DNA of 19,846 nucleotides from Candidatus Gastranaerophilales bacterium (GCA_900768915.1 CAAGEQ010000018.1:1-19846), one strand, 5' to 3'; counted from the first letter of the stretch, positions 1 to 6,936 are shown. Program-made: numbers and translations. The notes: generated by a model not told the origin, from the letters alone.

Positions 1-210
1 AACAAGTTCGGAATGACTCAAAAGTAATGGTCAAGTTGAATTTATTTCAGCATCTATTTAAAAGAGATTCCGAAACAAGTTCGGAATGACTCAAAAGTAA
101 TAGTCATGCTGAATTTATTTCAGCATCTATTTGAAATGAGATTCCGAAACAAGTTCGGAATGACTCAAAAGTAATAGTCATGCTGAATTTATTTCAGCAT
201 CTATTTAAAA
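1..210. repeat. Tandem array of a 73-74 bp double-hairpin repeat, 2.8 copies
   Basis: Units run 1-73, 74-147 and 148 to about 210 (partial) and differ at only a few positions. Each full unit contains two inverted repeats with 8-bp stems and 5-nt loops: ATTCCGAA/TTCGGAAT (for example 67-74 and 80-87) and ATGCTGAA/TTCAGCAT (106-113 and 119-126). In the first unit the second stem has decayed to AAGTTGAA, leaving one G-U wobble and one mismatch. The layout resembles REP-type intergenic palindromes. No ORF and no unique spacers are present, so it is not a CRISPR array. The array may extend left of the window. Confidence 0.9.
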
Positions 211-306
211 AATATATCACTATTATGAAATTTTTAATCTAAAATTTGAAAAACATGCCATTTTATTTTACGATTAAGTCTGTAAAACATTAGGGGTAAT
301 TATTAG

Positions 307-1614
307 ATGGATAATGTAAAAGTAATTGGTGGTGGTTTGGCTGGCTCTGAGGCAGCATTACAGTTAGCAAAAAGAGGAATAGATGTAGAATTATATGAAA
401 TGCGTCCTAAAAAATCTACAGGTGCTCACGTTGGTTCCGATTTTGCTGAGTTTGTTTGTTCTAATAGTCTTGGTTCATCTGATGTTACCAATGCTAGTGG
501 TCTATTAAAAAAAGAGATGGAAACACTTGGTGGTGAATTGATAAAAATTGCTTATGAGTGCTCCGTTCCTGCGGGTAATGCATTGGCTATTGATAGAACT
601 TTATTTTCATCAAAAGTAACTGAAAAAATTAAACAGAATGAACATATTACTATTATTAATGATGAAGTAGAAGAAATACCAGAGGGTAATGTTATTGTTG
701 CATCTGGCCCATTAACAAGTGACAAATTATCTGAATCAATTAAGAGTTTTACAAAAGAAGAACATTTACATTTCTTTGATGCAATTGCTCCCATTATAGA
801 AAAAGATAGTATAAATTTTGATATAGCATTTTATGCAAGTAGATATGATAAGGGTGAAGCATCATATATTAACTGTCCAATGAATAAGGAACAGTATGAA
901 AAATTTTATAATTATTTGATAAATGCACCAAAGATTGAATTGAAAGAATTTGAAAAGAAAGCAAAATTCTTTGAATCTTGTTTGCCGGTAGAAGTTTTGG
1001 CTTCTCGTGGAGTAGATACTTTGAGGTTTGGACCAATGAAACCTGTTGGACTTGTTGACAAGAGAACAGGTGAAGAAAATTATGCAGTTGTTCAACTTAG
1101 ACAGGATAATTCTGCAAAAACTTTGTATAATATTGTTGGTTTTCAAACTAATTTAAAATGGGGTGCTCAAAAGGAATTAGTTTCTTTGATACCTGGTTTA
1201 GAAAATGCAAATATTATGCGTTATGGTGTAATGCATCGTAATACATTTATAAATAGTCCAGAATTATTGAATCCATCTTTACAAACTAGAGCAAGAAAGG
1301 ATTTATTCTTTGCTGGTCAAATTACTGGTACAGAGGGTTATACTGAATCAATCGCCTCAGGTTTGTTGGCAGGTATAAATATGGCTCGTCATATTAATGG
1401 TGAAGAATTGTTAGTATTGCCTACAGAAACTATGTTGGGTGCTTTGACAAATTATATTACGTCACCAGTTCAAAAACATTTTCAGCCAATAAACTCTAAT
1501 TGGGCAATTGTTAAAGAAATGGATATTCCTAAAAAGATTAGAAAAAATAAGAAAGAAAAAAATAAGATTTTATCAGATAGAGCATTAGAAGTTCTAAGTA
1601 ATGTTATTGTATAA
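307..1614 (+). CDS. trmFO: TrmFO, folate- and FAD-dependent tRNA m5U54 methyltransferase
   Basis: A cytoplasmic flavoprotein that methylates U54 in the T-loop of tRNA, using methylene-tetrahydrofolate as carbon donor. The 435-residue product begins with a dinucleotide-binding motif, IGGGLAGSEAA (about residues 7-17), followed by YEMRP, typical of TrmFO. Cys51 in the VCSNSLGS segment and Cys225 in FESCLPVEV correspond to the two functionally important cysteines known in the family. The C-terminal FAGQITGTEGYTESIASG segment (about 335-352) is also characteristic. Length is normal. The ATG at 307 is preceded by AGGGG at 292-296 with a 10-nt gap. It appears monocistronic, followed by a T-rich stretch before the next gene. 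Folate-dependent TrmFO is known from Firmicutes, cyanobacteria and some proteobacteria, in contrast to SAM-dependent TrmA. Confidence 0.97.
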   Translation: MDNVKVIGGGLAGSEAALQLAKRGIDVELYEMRPKKSTGAHVGSDFAEFVCSNSLGSSDVTNASGLLKKEMETLGGELIKIAYECSVPAGNALAIDRTLFSSKVTEKIKQNEHITIINDEVEEIPEGNVIVASGPLTSDKLSESIKSFTKEEHLHFFDAIAPIIEKDSINFDIAFYASRYDKGEASYINCPMNKEQYEKFYNYLINAPKIELKEFEKKAKFFESCLPVEVLASRGVDTLRFGPMKPVGLVDKRTGEENYAVVQLRQDNSAKTLYNIVGFQTNLKWGAQKELVSLIPGLENANIMRYGVMHRNTFINSPELLNPSLQTRARKDLFFAGQITGTEGYTESIASGLLAGINMARHINGEELLVLPTETMLGALTNYITSPVQKHFQPINSNWAIVKEMDIPKKIRKNKKEKNKILSDRALEVLSNVIV

Positions 1615-1740
1615 ATTTGTGCCTATAATATGTTACTTTAATTTAGATGTATATATTTGTAACGTTTTATTTTTTTTAATAGCAAATTTTTATTTTTACG
1701 AAACTTTAACAGATGTGTGTATTAAAGAAGGAATATTCGT

Positions 1741-2163
1741 ATGAATGGTGTATCAAATAATGTAGCAGTTAAACAACCAAATTATCATGGAACAAGAAAT
1801 GGTGCAATCGCAGGTGCTGCGGTTGGTGGTGCGTATGTCGGTGCTGGTTTCGGTGGTGCAAAGTTAGCACAATATGCTTTAAAAAATTCTAATTTCTCAC
1901 AAAGAAGGGAAATTTTATCTAATTTACAAAAAACTTATACAAATTTAGGCGTAGATATGGCTAAAACGTCAGTTTCCAAAATTCTTAAATATACGGTTGA
2001 AACTCTTAAAAAACCTTCTGAAATAGCAAAATCGGTTGCTGGTGTTGCTGTTGTTGGTGCTGCTATTGGTTTAGGTATTGATATGATTAAAAATCATAAG
2101 AGAAATAAAGCAATTGCAAAAGCAGAGGTTGAACTACAACCAAAAGATGACAAAAAAGCGTAA
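1741..2163 (+). CDS. Small glycine/alanine-rich membrane protein, first of a tandem paralogous pair
   Basis: I do not recognise a named family. The 140-residue protein has a short polar N-terminus (MNGVSNNV), a Gly/Ala-rich hydrophobic stretch at about 21-40 with glycine-zipper spacing, a polar central region, a second hydrophobic segment at about 98-115 (VAGVAVVGAAIGLGI), and a Lys/Asp-rich tail. This suggests two membrane-spanning or membrane-inserting helices with a soluble middle. The start has a good AAGGA site at 1728-1732, 8 nt before the ATG. The next gene, 22 bases after the stop, encodes a clear paralogue with conserved ends and a diverged centre, so the two are probably co-transcribed. 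Glycine-zipper segments occur in membrane-disrupting peptides and in structural membrane proteins; nothing here decides between them. Confidence 0.8.
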   Translation: MNGVSNNVAVKQPNYHGTRNGAIAGAAVGGAYVGAGFGGAKLAQYALKNSNFSQRREILSNLQKTYTNLGVDMAKTSVSKILKYTVETLKKPSEIAKSVAGVAVVGAAIGLGIDMIKNHKRNKAIAKAEVELQPKDDKKA

Positions 2164-2185
2164 AATTTAATAAGGAAATATTTTT

Positions 2186-2602
2186 ATGAATGGTGTTTCA
2201 AATAATGTACAAGTAAGACAACCAAATTATCATGCAACTAGAAATGGTGCTGTAGCAGGTGCTGTTGCTGGTGGTGTAGGTTATGGTGTTACTTATGGTG
2301 CTGTTAAATTTGTAAAAAATAAGATAAACAATGGCTCTGAAGCAATGAAAGAACTATTTACTCGTAAGATGACAGATAAGTTATCTAAAAAAGGTATTGA
2401 TGCATCAAACATGTCAATGCCAAAAATATTTGAAGGTACTTTAGCAGAAATGAGAAAACCTTTAAATATTGCAAAAGCCGTTGGTAAAGTTGCTGTTGTT
2501 GGTACATTGATTGGTTTTGGTATTGATGCAATTAAAAATAGCAAAATGAATAAAGCGAATGCTAAAGTTGCTCAACAATCAAATGACGATAAAAAAGAAT
2601 AA
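2186..2602 (+). CDS. Small glycine-rich membrane protein, second of the tandem paralogous pair
   Basis: The 138-residue paralogue of the preceding gene shares the MNGVSNNV start, the QPNYH-TRNGA segment, the Gly/Ala-rich first hydrophobic region, the KP..IAK..G.VAVVG second hydrophobic region and the DDKK tail. The middle (about 45-85) is much less alike. The arrangement is a local tandem duplication followed by divergence of the central soluble part. An AAGGA site at 2172-2176 lies 9 nt before the ATG. The pair ends at the hairpin terminator at 2631-2657. Function unknown. Confidence 0.8.
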   Translation: MNGVSNNVQVRQPNYHATRNGAVAGAVAGGVGYGVTYGAVKFVKNKINNGSEAMKELFTRKMTDKLSKKGIDASNMSMPKIFEGTLAEMRKPLNIAKAVGKVAVVGTLIGFGIDAIKNSKMNKANAKVAQQSNDDKKE

Positions 2603-2628
2603 TACTTATTTTAATAATCGATAAAAAT

Positions 2629-3549
2629 TTAAGAGGACAAACTAGTTTTGTTCTCTTTTTTATTTTCTAATATATGTAATTTAGATAAAATTACTGCTGA
2701 AATCATTAAAATACAACCAATAGTTTCTCTTATTGTCATTGTTTCATTTAGTATAATTGTTCCACCCAGTACGGCAAAAACGGATTCCATGCATAGCAAT
2801 AATGATGCAATAGTTGGAGTCGTATATTTTTGACCAAATATTTGTAGGGTGTATGCAACACCACAAGTTAGTATTCCGGCATATAATAATGGAATTTTAC
2901 ATATATAAATATTCTGTAGTGTTGGGGTTTCAAATCCAAACATCAAAGGAATTGATAAAATACCTACTGTTAAAAATTGAATTAATGAAACTCTAACAGG
3001 ATCAATATTTCTTGTTACGTTGTTTACAACGATAATATGTATTCCATAGAATAATGTGCTTATTAACAGTATCATATCGTATGTATTGAATGATGAATTG
3101 CTTTTAAAGCAAAGTAGATACAATCCAATAACTGCGATAAAGACACTAATGATAATATTGTTTGAAATTTTTTTACCAAAGAATGCTGAAATTATTGGTA
3201 CGTAAATTATATATAAAGCGGAGATGAATCCTGCTTTACCAGCATCGACATAAAGCATGCAATATTGTTGGATTGACATTGCAATGAATAATGCTATACC
3301 ACACAAAATACCTGCTTTAGTTATTTTTAAATGTTGTAATTTTTTTATTTTTTCCGGTTTAGAGGTTTTGTTTAGAAGTTTTTCTAACCAAATAACGGGA
3401 ATTAGACTTAAACAACCTAAAAAACTACGAACAGCATTAAATGTAAATGGTCCAATGTAGTCCATACCGGCTTTTTGAGCAACAAATGAAACACCCCATA
3501 ATAATGCAGTTAATAACAGTGCAAGGTTTGCAAAAATATTCTTTTTCAT
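2629..3549 (-). CDS. EamA/DMT-superfamily transporter
   Basis: A polytopic inner-membrane protein of 306 residues, the usual length for the EamA branch of the drug/metabolite transporter superfamily. The N-terminus (LALLLTALLWGVSFVAQKAG) is the classic first helix of an EamA repeat. The second repeat begins near residue 155 with YDMILLISTLFYGIHIIVVN, and the ESVFAVLGGTIILNE segment near residue 255 is typical of the last helices. About ten transmembrane helices are expected. The substrate cannot be told from sequence; amino acids or other metabolites are usual for the family. Start ATG at 3549 is preceded by an AGAGGGAAG site and a good promoter (3572-3600). The C-terminal codons double as a terminator for the opposing genes. 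Confidence 0.93.
   Translation of the reverse strand: MKKNIFANLALLLTALLWGVSFVAQKAGMDYIGPFTFNAVRSFLGCLSLIPVIWLEKLLNKTSKPEKIKKLQHLKITKAGILCGIALFIAMSIQQYCMLYVDAGKAGFISALYIIYVPIISAFFGKKISNNIIISVFIAVIGLYLLCFKSNSSFNTYDMILLISTLFYGIHIIVVNNVTRNIDPVRVSLIQFLTVGILSIPLMFGFETPTLQNIYICKIPLLYAGILTCGVAYTLQIFGQKYTTPTIASLLLCMESVFAVLGGTIILNETMTIRETIGCILMISAVILSKLHILENKKENKTSLSS
2631..2663 (+). terminator. Rho-independent terminator, embedded in the 3' end of the convergent gene
   Basis: An 11-bp stem with one G-U pair (2631-2641 with 2647-2657) and a 5-nt loop is followed by a T-run starting at 2656. It would end transcription of the two small membrane protein genes. The stem lies within the last codons of the minus-strand transporter gene, whose stop is at 2629-2631. 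Downstream on the minus strand there is also a T-rich run, so the hairpin may work in both directions. Confidence 0.8.
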
Positions 3550-3571
3550 AAAAACTTCCCTCTTTGAATAT

Positions 3572-3600
3572 ATTATATTTTATAAAATATAAATTGTCTA
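3572..3600 (-). promoter_or_regulatory. Sigma-70-type promoter for the EamA transporter
   Basis: Read on the minus strand, TAGACA (3595-3600) and a perfect TATAAT (3572-3577) are separated by exactly 17 bases. The predicted start near 3565 gives a leader of about 16 nt containing the AGAGGGAAG ribosome-binding site. This is the clearest canonical promoter in the window. Confidence 0.75.
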
Positions 3601-3702
3601 AATTTAATAGGTATTTTATTAATATTAAATTATGTTAAATAATTTTTCTTTAAAACGCAATTTTATTGGTATGCATATCCTTTATATATACAGAGGATAA
3701 TT

Positions 3703-4305
3703 ATGAGTATAACATCAGTTAATAATACCAATGTAGAAAATAGTAATGTATCACAAGTTGGTGATAATAGAGATAAAAGTGCTCAAACAGAAGAATCTGC
3801 TGATAAAGCAAGTGCAGAAGCAAGTGCAAAAATATCGCAATATTATTCTTCTTTGACAAAATATTCAGCACCATCAATGGATAATATTTGCGAAATGATG
3901 AATAATAATATTTCTGAATCATCTATTTTTTATAATAAACATATTGGTTTTTGTAATGTCTATGGTGATGCGGCTATAAAATATGGAGATTGTAAAACAT
4001 CTAAAGATTTTAAAGATTATATTGAAAATGTAAAAAATGCAACAGAAACTGCTGTAAATGGTTTGAAAAATTTGATTGTAGATGAAAAACAGGTTTTAAA
4101 TGAGCATAAATCAAAAAGTTTTTCTATAAATAATTTATTTGGTAATAATAGTTTTAATTTGTTTAATAATTCTTTTAATAATAATGGATTTAATTCAAAT
4201 TTGATGAATAATTTTAGTAGTGTTTTATCAAATAATCAATCTGGCGATTTAACTACTAATATGGTCGGTTCATTGATGAACATGTTTAGAGGCTTTTTTT
4301 CTTAA
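3703..4305 (+). CDS. Hypothetical protein with Asn/Phe-rich C-terminal region
   Basis: I do not recognise this 200-residue protein. Residues 1-45 are polar and rich in Ser, Asn, Ala and Glu. Residues 55-135 could form helices and contain three scattered cysteines (63, 84, 97). Residues 140-180 are a low-complexity Asn/Phe/Ser-rich segment (repeated NNSF-type units), and the end (GSLMNMFRGFFS) is amphipathic or hydrophobic. There is no signal peptide or clear membrane helix. The start is supported by AGAGGA at 3692-3697. It stands alone between the divergent transporter and the ribosomal cluster. The composition suggests a disordered or self-associating protein; secretion is possible but not shown. 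Confidence 0.7.
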   Translation: MSITSVNNTNVENSNVSQVGDNRDKSAQTEESADKASAEASAKISQYYSSLTKYSAPSMDNICEMMNNNISESSIFYNKHIGFCNVYGDAAIKYGDCKTSKDFKDYIENVKNATETAVNGLKNLIVDEKQVLNEHKSKSFSINNLFGNNSFNLFNNSFNNNGFNSNLMNNFSSVLSNNQSGDLTTNMVGSLMNMFRGFFS

Positions 4306-4327
4306 TAAATAAAATGTAGATTATTTA

Positions 4328-4361
4328 CTTTATAGTAGTATCGTGTATTTCCACTATAAAG
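4328..4361. terminator. Inverted repeat after the Asn-rich gene, possible terminator
   Basis: A perfect 9-bp stem (CTTTATAGT at 4328-4336 with ACTATAAAG at 4353-4361) encloses a 16-nt loop. There is no T-run right after it, so it is either a weak terminator or another structured element ahead of the rpsJ promoter. Confidence 0.4.
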
Positions 4362-4399
4362 AAATATTAAGAAAATTATAAAAAATATAATTTCCCCTG

Positions 4400-4438
4400 T
4401 TGACTATGTCTTTTGTTTATAATAGCATTAGTATGCTA
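4400..4438 (+). promoter_or_regulatory. Promoter region of rpsJ
   Basis: A perfect TATAAT lies at 4418-4423 and a TTGACT at 4400-4405, but only 12 bases separate them. TTGACT paired with TAGCAT at 4423-4428 would give a 17-base spacer. A 6-bp hairpin, TAGCAT/ATGCTA (4423-4428 and 4433-4438), overlaps the probable transcription start. The region is very likely the promoter, but the exact hexamers are uncertain. Confidence 0.5.
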
Positions 4439-4529
4439 TGGTAGCGGTCGAAATATGTAACAATAGCAAACCGTTCTGTAGTTAACAGAGCAATCTGTTA
4501 AAGTACAACAATAAATAAAGGAATGAAAG
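4439..4529 (+). promoter_or_regulatory. Leader of rpsJ with a GCAA-tetraloop hairpin
   Basis: The transcript would carry about 100 nt before the S10 start. Within it, TTAACAGA (4482-4489) and TCTGTTAA (4494-4501) form a perfect 8-bp stem closed by a GCAA tetraloop, a stable GNRA fold often used for RNA or protein contacts. It ends about 16 nt before the AAGGA ribosome-binding site. Autogenous control by a ribosomal protein is known for S10-operon leaders of other bacteria; here that is inference. Confidence 0.5.
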
Positions 4530-4850
4530 ATGGCAACAACAGCAAAAAGACAAAGAATTAGAGTCTGTTTAAAAGCATACGAACACAAATTAGTAGATTT
4601 ATCTGCTGAAAAAATCGTTGAAACAGCTAAAAGAACAGATGCAAAAGTAGCCGGACCAATTCCTTTACCTACAAAAAGACGTATTTATTGTGTATTGCGT
4701 TCACCACACGTTGATAAAAAATCTAGAGAACACTTTGAATTAAGAACTCACAAGAGAATTATCGACATATATGAACCAACACAACAAACTACTGAAGAAC
4801 TAAGCAGATTAGATTTACCTGCTGGTGTAGATATTGAAGTTAAATTATAA
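4530..4850 (+). CDS. rpsJ: 30S ribosomal protein S10
   Basis: A component of the 30S head near the A-site side, and in other bacteria also the NusE partner in antitermination. The 106-residue protein has the conserved GPIPLPT loop (42-48), IYCVLRSPHVDK (52-63), SREHFE (65-70) and the C-terminal LDLPAGVDIEVKL (94-106). The tail and IYCVLRSPHVDK are close to cyanobacterial S10. AAGGA precedes the ATG. In many cyanobacteria rpsJ follows tuf in the str operon; here it heads the L3-L4-L23 cluster with its own promoter and leader, 214 nt ahead of rplC. Confidence 0.98.
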   Translation: MATTAKRQRIRVCLKAYEHKLVDLSAEKIVETAKRTDAKVAGPIPLPTKRRIYCVLRSPHVDKKSREHFELRTHKRIIDIYEPTQQTTEELSRLDLPAGVDIEVKL

Positions 4851-5064
4851 TCTTAGATTTTATTTTAATTTTGATAGCCGAACATTAAACTCAGTTTTTT
4901 GAAAACTTAATAGCATTATGCAGATAATGTGAACTACGACGTCTTTGTTGGACGGAAGGTTAAAATCCTTAAAGGTAAAAATTGGTAGCGCTCGCAAGAA
5001 GTAAGACATAATAATAGATTGAGATTAATAGTCTTTTGACGTTTTTATGTCGGAAAGGTAAAAA
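4851..5064 (+). promoter_or_regulatory. rpsJ-rplC intergenic leader with a chain of hairpins
   Basis: This 214-nt gap is long for a ribosomal operon. It contains a run of simple hairpins: AGTTTT/AAAACT (4893-4907), CATTAT/ATAATG with a GCAG loop (4914-4929), CGTC/GACG (4940-4954) and AAGG/CCTT (4956-4970). A TTGACG hexamer at 5036-5041 ends near the ribosome-binding site of rplC. No believable small ORF with a ribosome-binding site was seen. It may be a regulatory leader or RNA-processing region. Confidence 0.45.
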
Positions 5065-5700
5065 ATGACACTAGGTGTAATAGGTAAAAAGTTAGGAATG
5101 ACTCAAATCTTTGATGAACAAGGTTTAGCAGTTCCTGTTACAGTAATTAAAGTTGATCCAATTGTGGTTACTCAAGTTAAAACAGTTGAAACTGATGGAT
5201 ACAATGCTATCCAAGTTGGTACTGTTGCAGCAAAAGAAAAACACTTGACAAAAGCTCAAATTGGTCACTTCAAAAAGAATAATCTTGAAAATTACAGACA
5301 TTTGCAAGAGTTCAGAGTAGAAAACCCATCAGACTATACAGTAGGTCAACAAATTGAATTATCAGTTTTAGCTGACGTACAAAAAGTTGATGTAGTTGGA
5401 CATTCAATAGGTAAAGGTTTCCAAGGTACTGTTAAAAGACATAACTTTGGCAGAGGACCTATGGGACACGGTTCTAAGAACCACAGAGAACCTGGTTCAA
5501 TCGGTGCAGGTACAACTCCTAGCCGTGTAATCAAGGGTAAAAGAATGGCTGGAAACATGGGTAACGAAAGAGTTACTATTACTAAATTAAAATTAGTTAA
5601 AGTTGACAGCGAAAATAGCCTTGTATTGATTAAAGGTTCAGTTCCAGGTTGTGAAGGTAGATTGGTAACAATCACTCCATCTAGAACAAAATGGAATTAG
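5065..5700 (+). CDS. rplC: 50S ribosomal protein L3
   Basis: A 50S protein that binds 23S rRNA early in assembly and extends a loop towards the peptidyl transferase centre. The 211-residue length is normal. The N-terminal GVIGKKLGMTQIFDE (4-18) is the family signature. The central loop RHNFGRGPMGHGSKNHREPG (125-144) continues into GTTPSRVIKGKRMAGNMG (149-166), the part that reaches the catalytic centre. AAAGG lies just before the ATG. It is followed by an unusually GC-rich, structured 266-nt spacer before rplD. Confidence 0.98.
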   Translation: MTLGVIGKKLGMTQIFDEQGLAVPVTVIKVDPIVVTQVKTVETDGYNAIQVGTVAAKEKHLTKAQIGHFKKNNLENYRHLQEFRVENPSDYTVGQQIELSVLADVQKVDVVGHSIGKGFQGTVKRHNFGRGPMGHGSKNHREPGSIGAGTTPSRVIKGKRMAGNMGNERVTITKLKLVKVDSENSLVLIKGSVPGCEGRLVTITPSRTKWN

Positions 5701-5966
5701 TGTGCGAAGCCGGTGTTGCCGGTGTTGGCTTACCGAAGGGTAAGACAAGCAGGGCAACATTACATCACCGCCGTTGTGACTGGAACGAAGTGAAAGGAAC
5801 GAAGCAATCTCTGATTGCACAGGCGGAATAATAGGTGGAACATATTTGCTAAGTAGATAAAACTACGCAGGCGAAATAACAAAGTAAGTAAAACAAAACT
5901 CGCTTCAGCCATATAAAATCGAGAAATCGAAAAGGGGTTGACGATAAGCAAAAGGAAAAACAAAAA
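5701..5966 (+). ncRNA. Structured GC-rich rplC-rplD intergenic RNA candidate
   Basis: The first 60 bases contain 34 G or C, well above the flanking genes. A nested fold is visible: outer stem GTTGCC/GGCAAC (5715-5720 and 5753-5758) around CTTACC-GAAG-GGTAAG (5729-5744). A second domain has outer stem CCGCC/GGCGG (5768-5772 and 5822-5826) around GCAATC-TCT-GATTGC (5804-5818). Two direct repeats occur: GCCGGTGTT at 5709 and 5718, and GGAACGAAG at 5782 and 5796. A TTGACG at 5938-5943 sits 29 bases before the rplD ATG, the same distance as at rplC. No plausible small coding frame was seen. It could be an L4-responsive or other cis-regulatory RNA. Confidence 0.55.
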
Positions 5967-6593
5967 ATGTCAAAACAAATATTAAGTACAAATGGTGAAA
6001 AGTTAGGTGAAATTACTTTAAATAAAGAAGTTTTTGGTATTGAACCTAATATGCATGTAATGCACTTAGCATTAAGAAGACAATTAAACAATGCTCGTCA
6101 AGGTAATGCATCTTGCAAAACTAGAGCAGAAGTTTCTGGTGGTGGTAGAAAACCTTGGAAACAAAAAGGTACAGGTAGAGCCAGAGCAGGTTCTACAAGA
6201 TCACCTTTATTTGCAGGTGGTGGTGTAATTTTTGGACCAAAACCAAGAAATTATGAATTAGCAATGCCACAAAAAGCTAGAAAATTGGCTCTTAAATCTG
6301 CATTATCTGCAAGAGAAGAACAATTAGTAGTAGTTAAAGATTTTTCAACAATTGCTGAACCAAAAACTAAATTAGTTGCAGCTGCATTAAAATCTTTAAA
6401 TGTTTCAGGTAAAGTTTTAATCATCGCTGATGTAAATGCTGAAGAAAACAAATTCTTAAGCTTGGCTGGTAGAAATATCCCTACATTAAAAATGATTTTA
6501 CCTTCTAACTTAAACGTTAAAGATTTATTAGAAGCTGATTTCGTAATTGTTACTGAATCTGCAATCAATGAAATAACAGAAAGGTTACAATAA
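5967..6593 (+). CDS. rplD: 50S ribosomal protein L4
   Basis: L4 binds 23S rRNA and lines the peptide exit tunnel with its extended loop; in E. coli it also represses its own S10 operon. The 208-residue protein has the conserved loop GGGRKPWKQKGTGRAR (58-73) followed by GSTRSPLFAGGG (75-86) and FGPKPRNY (89-96). AAAAGGAAAAA precedes the ATG. The stop TAA overlaps the rplW start by one base (TAATG at 6591-6595), which implies translational coupling. The long structured upstream RNA is a natural candidate for autogenous control. Confidence 0.98.
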   Translation: MSKQILSTNGEKLGEITLNKEVFGIEPNMHVMHLALRRQLNNARQGNASCKTRAEVSGGGRKPWKQKGTGRARAGSTRSPLFAGGGVIFGPKPRNYELAMPQKARKLALKSALSAREEQLVVVKDFSTIAEPKTKLVAAALKSLNVSGKVLIIADVNAEENKFLSLAGRNIPTLKMILPSNLNVKDLLEADFVIVTESAINEITERLQ

Positions 6594-6889
6594 TGAGCAA
6601 TAAAGAAAGATTATATGATATTATCAAAAAACCTATCATTACTGAAAAATCAATGATAGCTACTACATTGGGACAATATACTTTTGAAGTAAAAGAAGAT
6701 GCTACAAAAATTGAAATTGCTCAAGCAGTAGAATTGGCTTTTCCAGGAAGAAAAGTTAAAAAAGTAAGAACAGTTTATATGCCATCTCATGCAAAGAGAA
6801 TGGGTTATAAATATGGTAGAACAGATGCTCGTAGAAAAGCAATTGTTACTATCGAAGGTGATCCAATTGAGGAATTAGTTGGAGCATAA
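6593..6889 (+). CDS. rplW: 50S ribosomal protein L23
   Basis: L23 sits at the exit of the peptide tunnel and is the docking site for trigger factor and SRP. The 98-residue length is usual. The N-terminal IIKKPIITEKSM segment (10-21) and YTFEVKEDATKIEIAQAVE (28-46) are typical. The start overlaps the L4 stop by one base. A strong hairpin follows within 20 bases of the stop (6901-6934). Confidence 0.97.
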   Translation: MSNKERLYDIIKKPIITEKSMIATTLGQYTFEVKEDATKIEIAQAVELAFPGRKVKKVRTVYMPSHAKRMGYKYGRTDARRKAIVTIEGDPIEELVGA

Positions 6890-6900
6890 GAACAACGGAT

Positions 6901-6936
6901 TTTATAGGGCAACTTTTGTTGCCCTTTCTATAAAAA
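6901..6936 (+). terminator. Strong hairpin between rplW and rplB, attenuator or processing site
   Basis: GGGCAAC (6907-6913) and GTTGCCC (6918-6924) form a perfect 7-bp GC-rich stem with a TTTT loop. TTTATA (6901-6906) and TATAAA (6929-6934) can extend it across an internal TTTC. Only three T residues follow directly. It could be a partial terminator lowering expression of downstream genes, or an RNase processing signal. Confidence 0.5.

Noticed and set aside
1..210. CRISPR array
   Set aside because: The whole 73-74 bp unit repeats, including the parts that would be spacers, and no cas genes are present.
4400..4423. TTGACT/TATAAT as a canonical promoter pair
   Set aside because: Only 12 bases separate them, too few for sigma-70; kept only as a promoter region with uncertain hexamers.
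5638..6091. Minus-strand open frames across the rplC-rplD spacer
   Set aside because: They overlap conserved L3 or L4 coding sequence or lie in the structured spacer, and have no ribosome-binding site or protein-like pattern.
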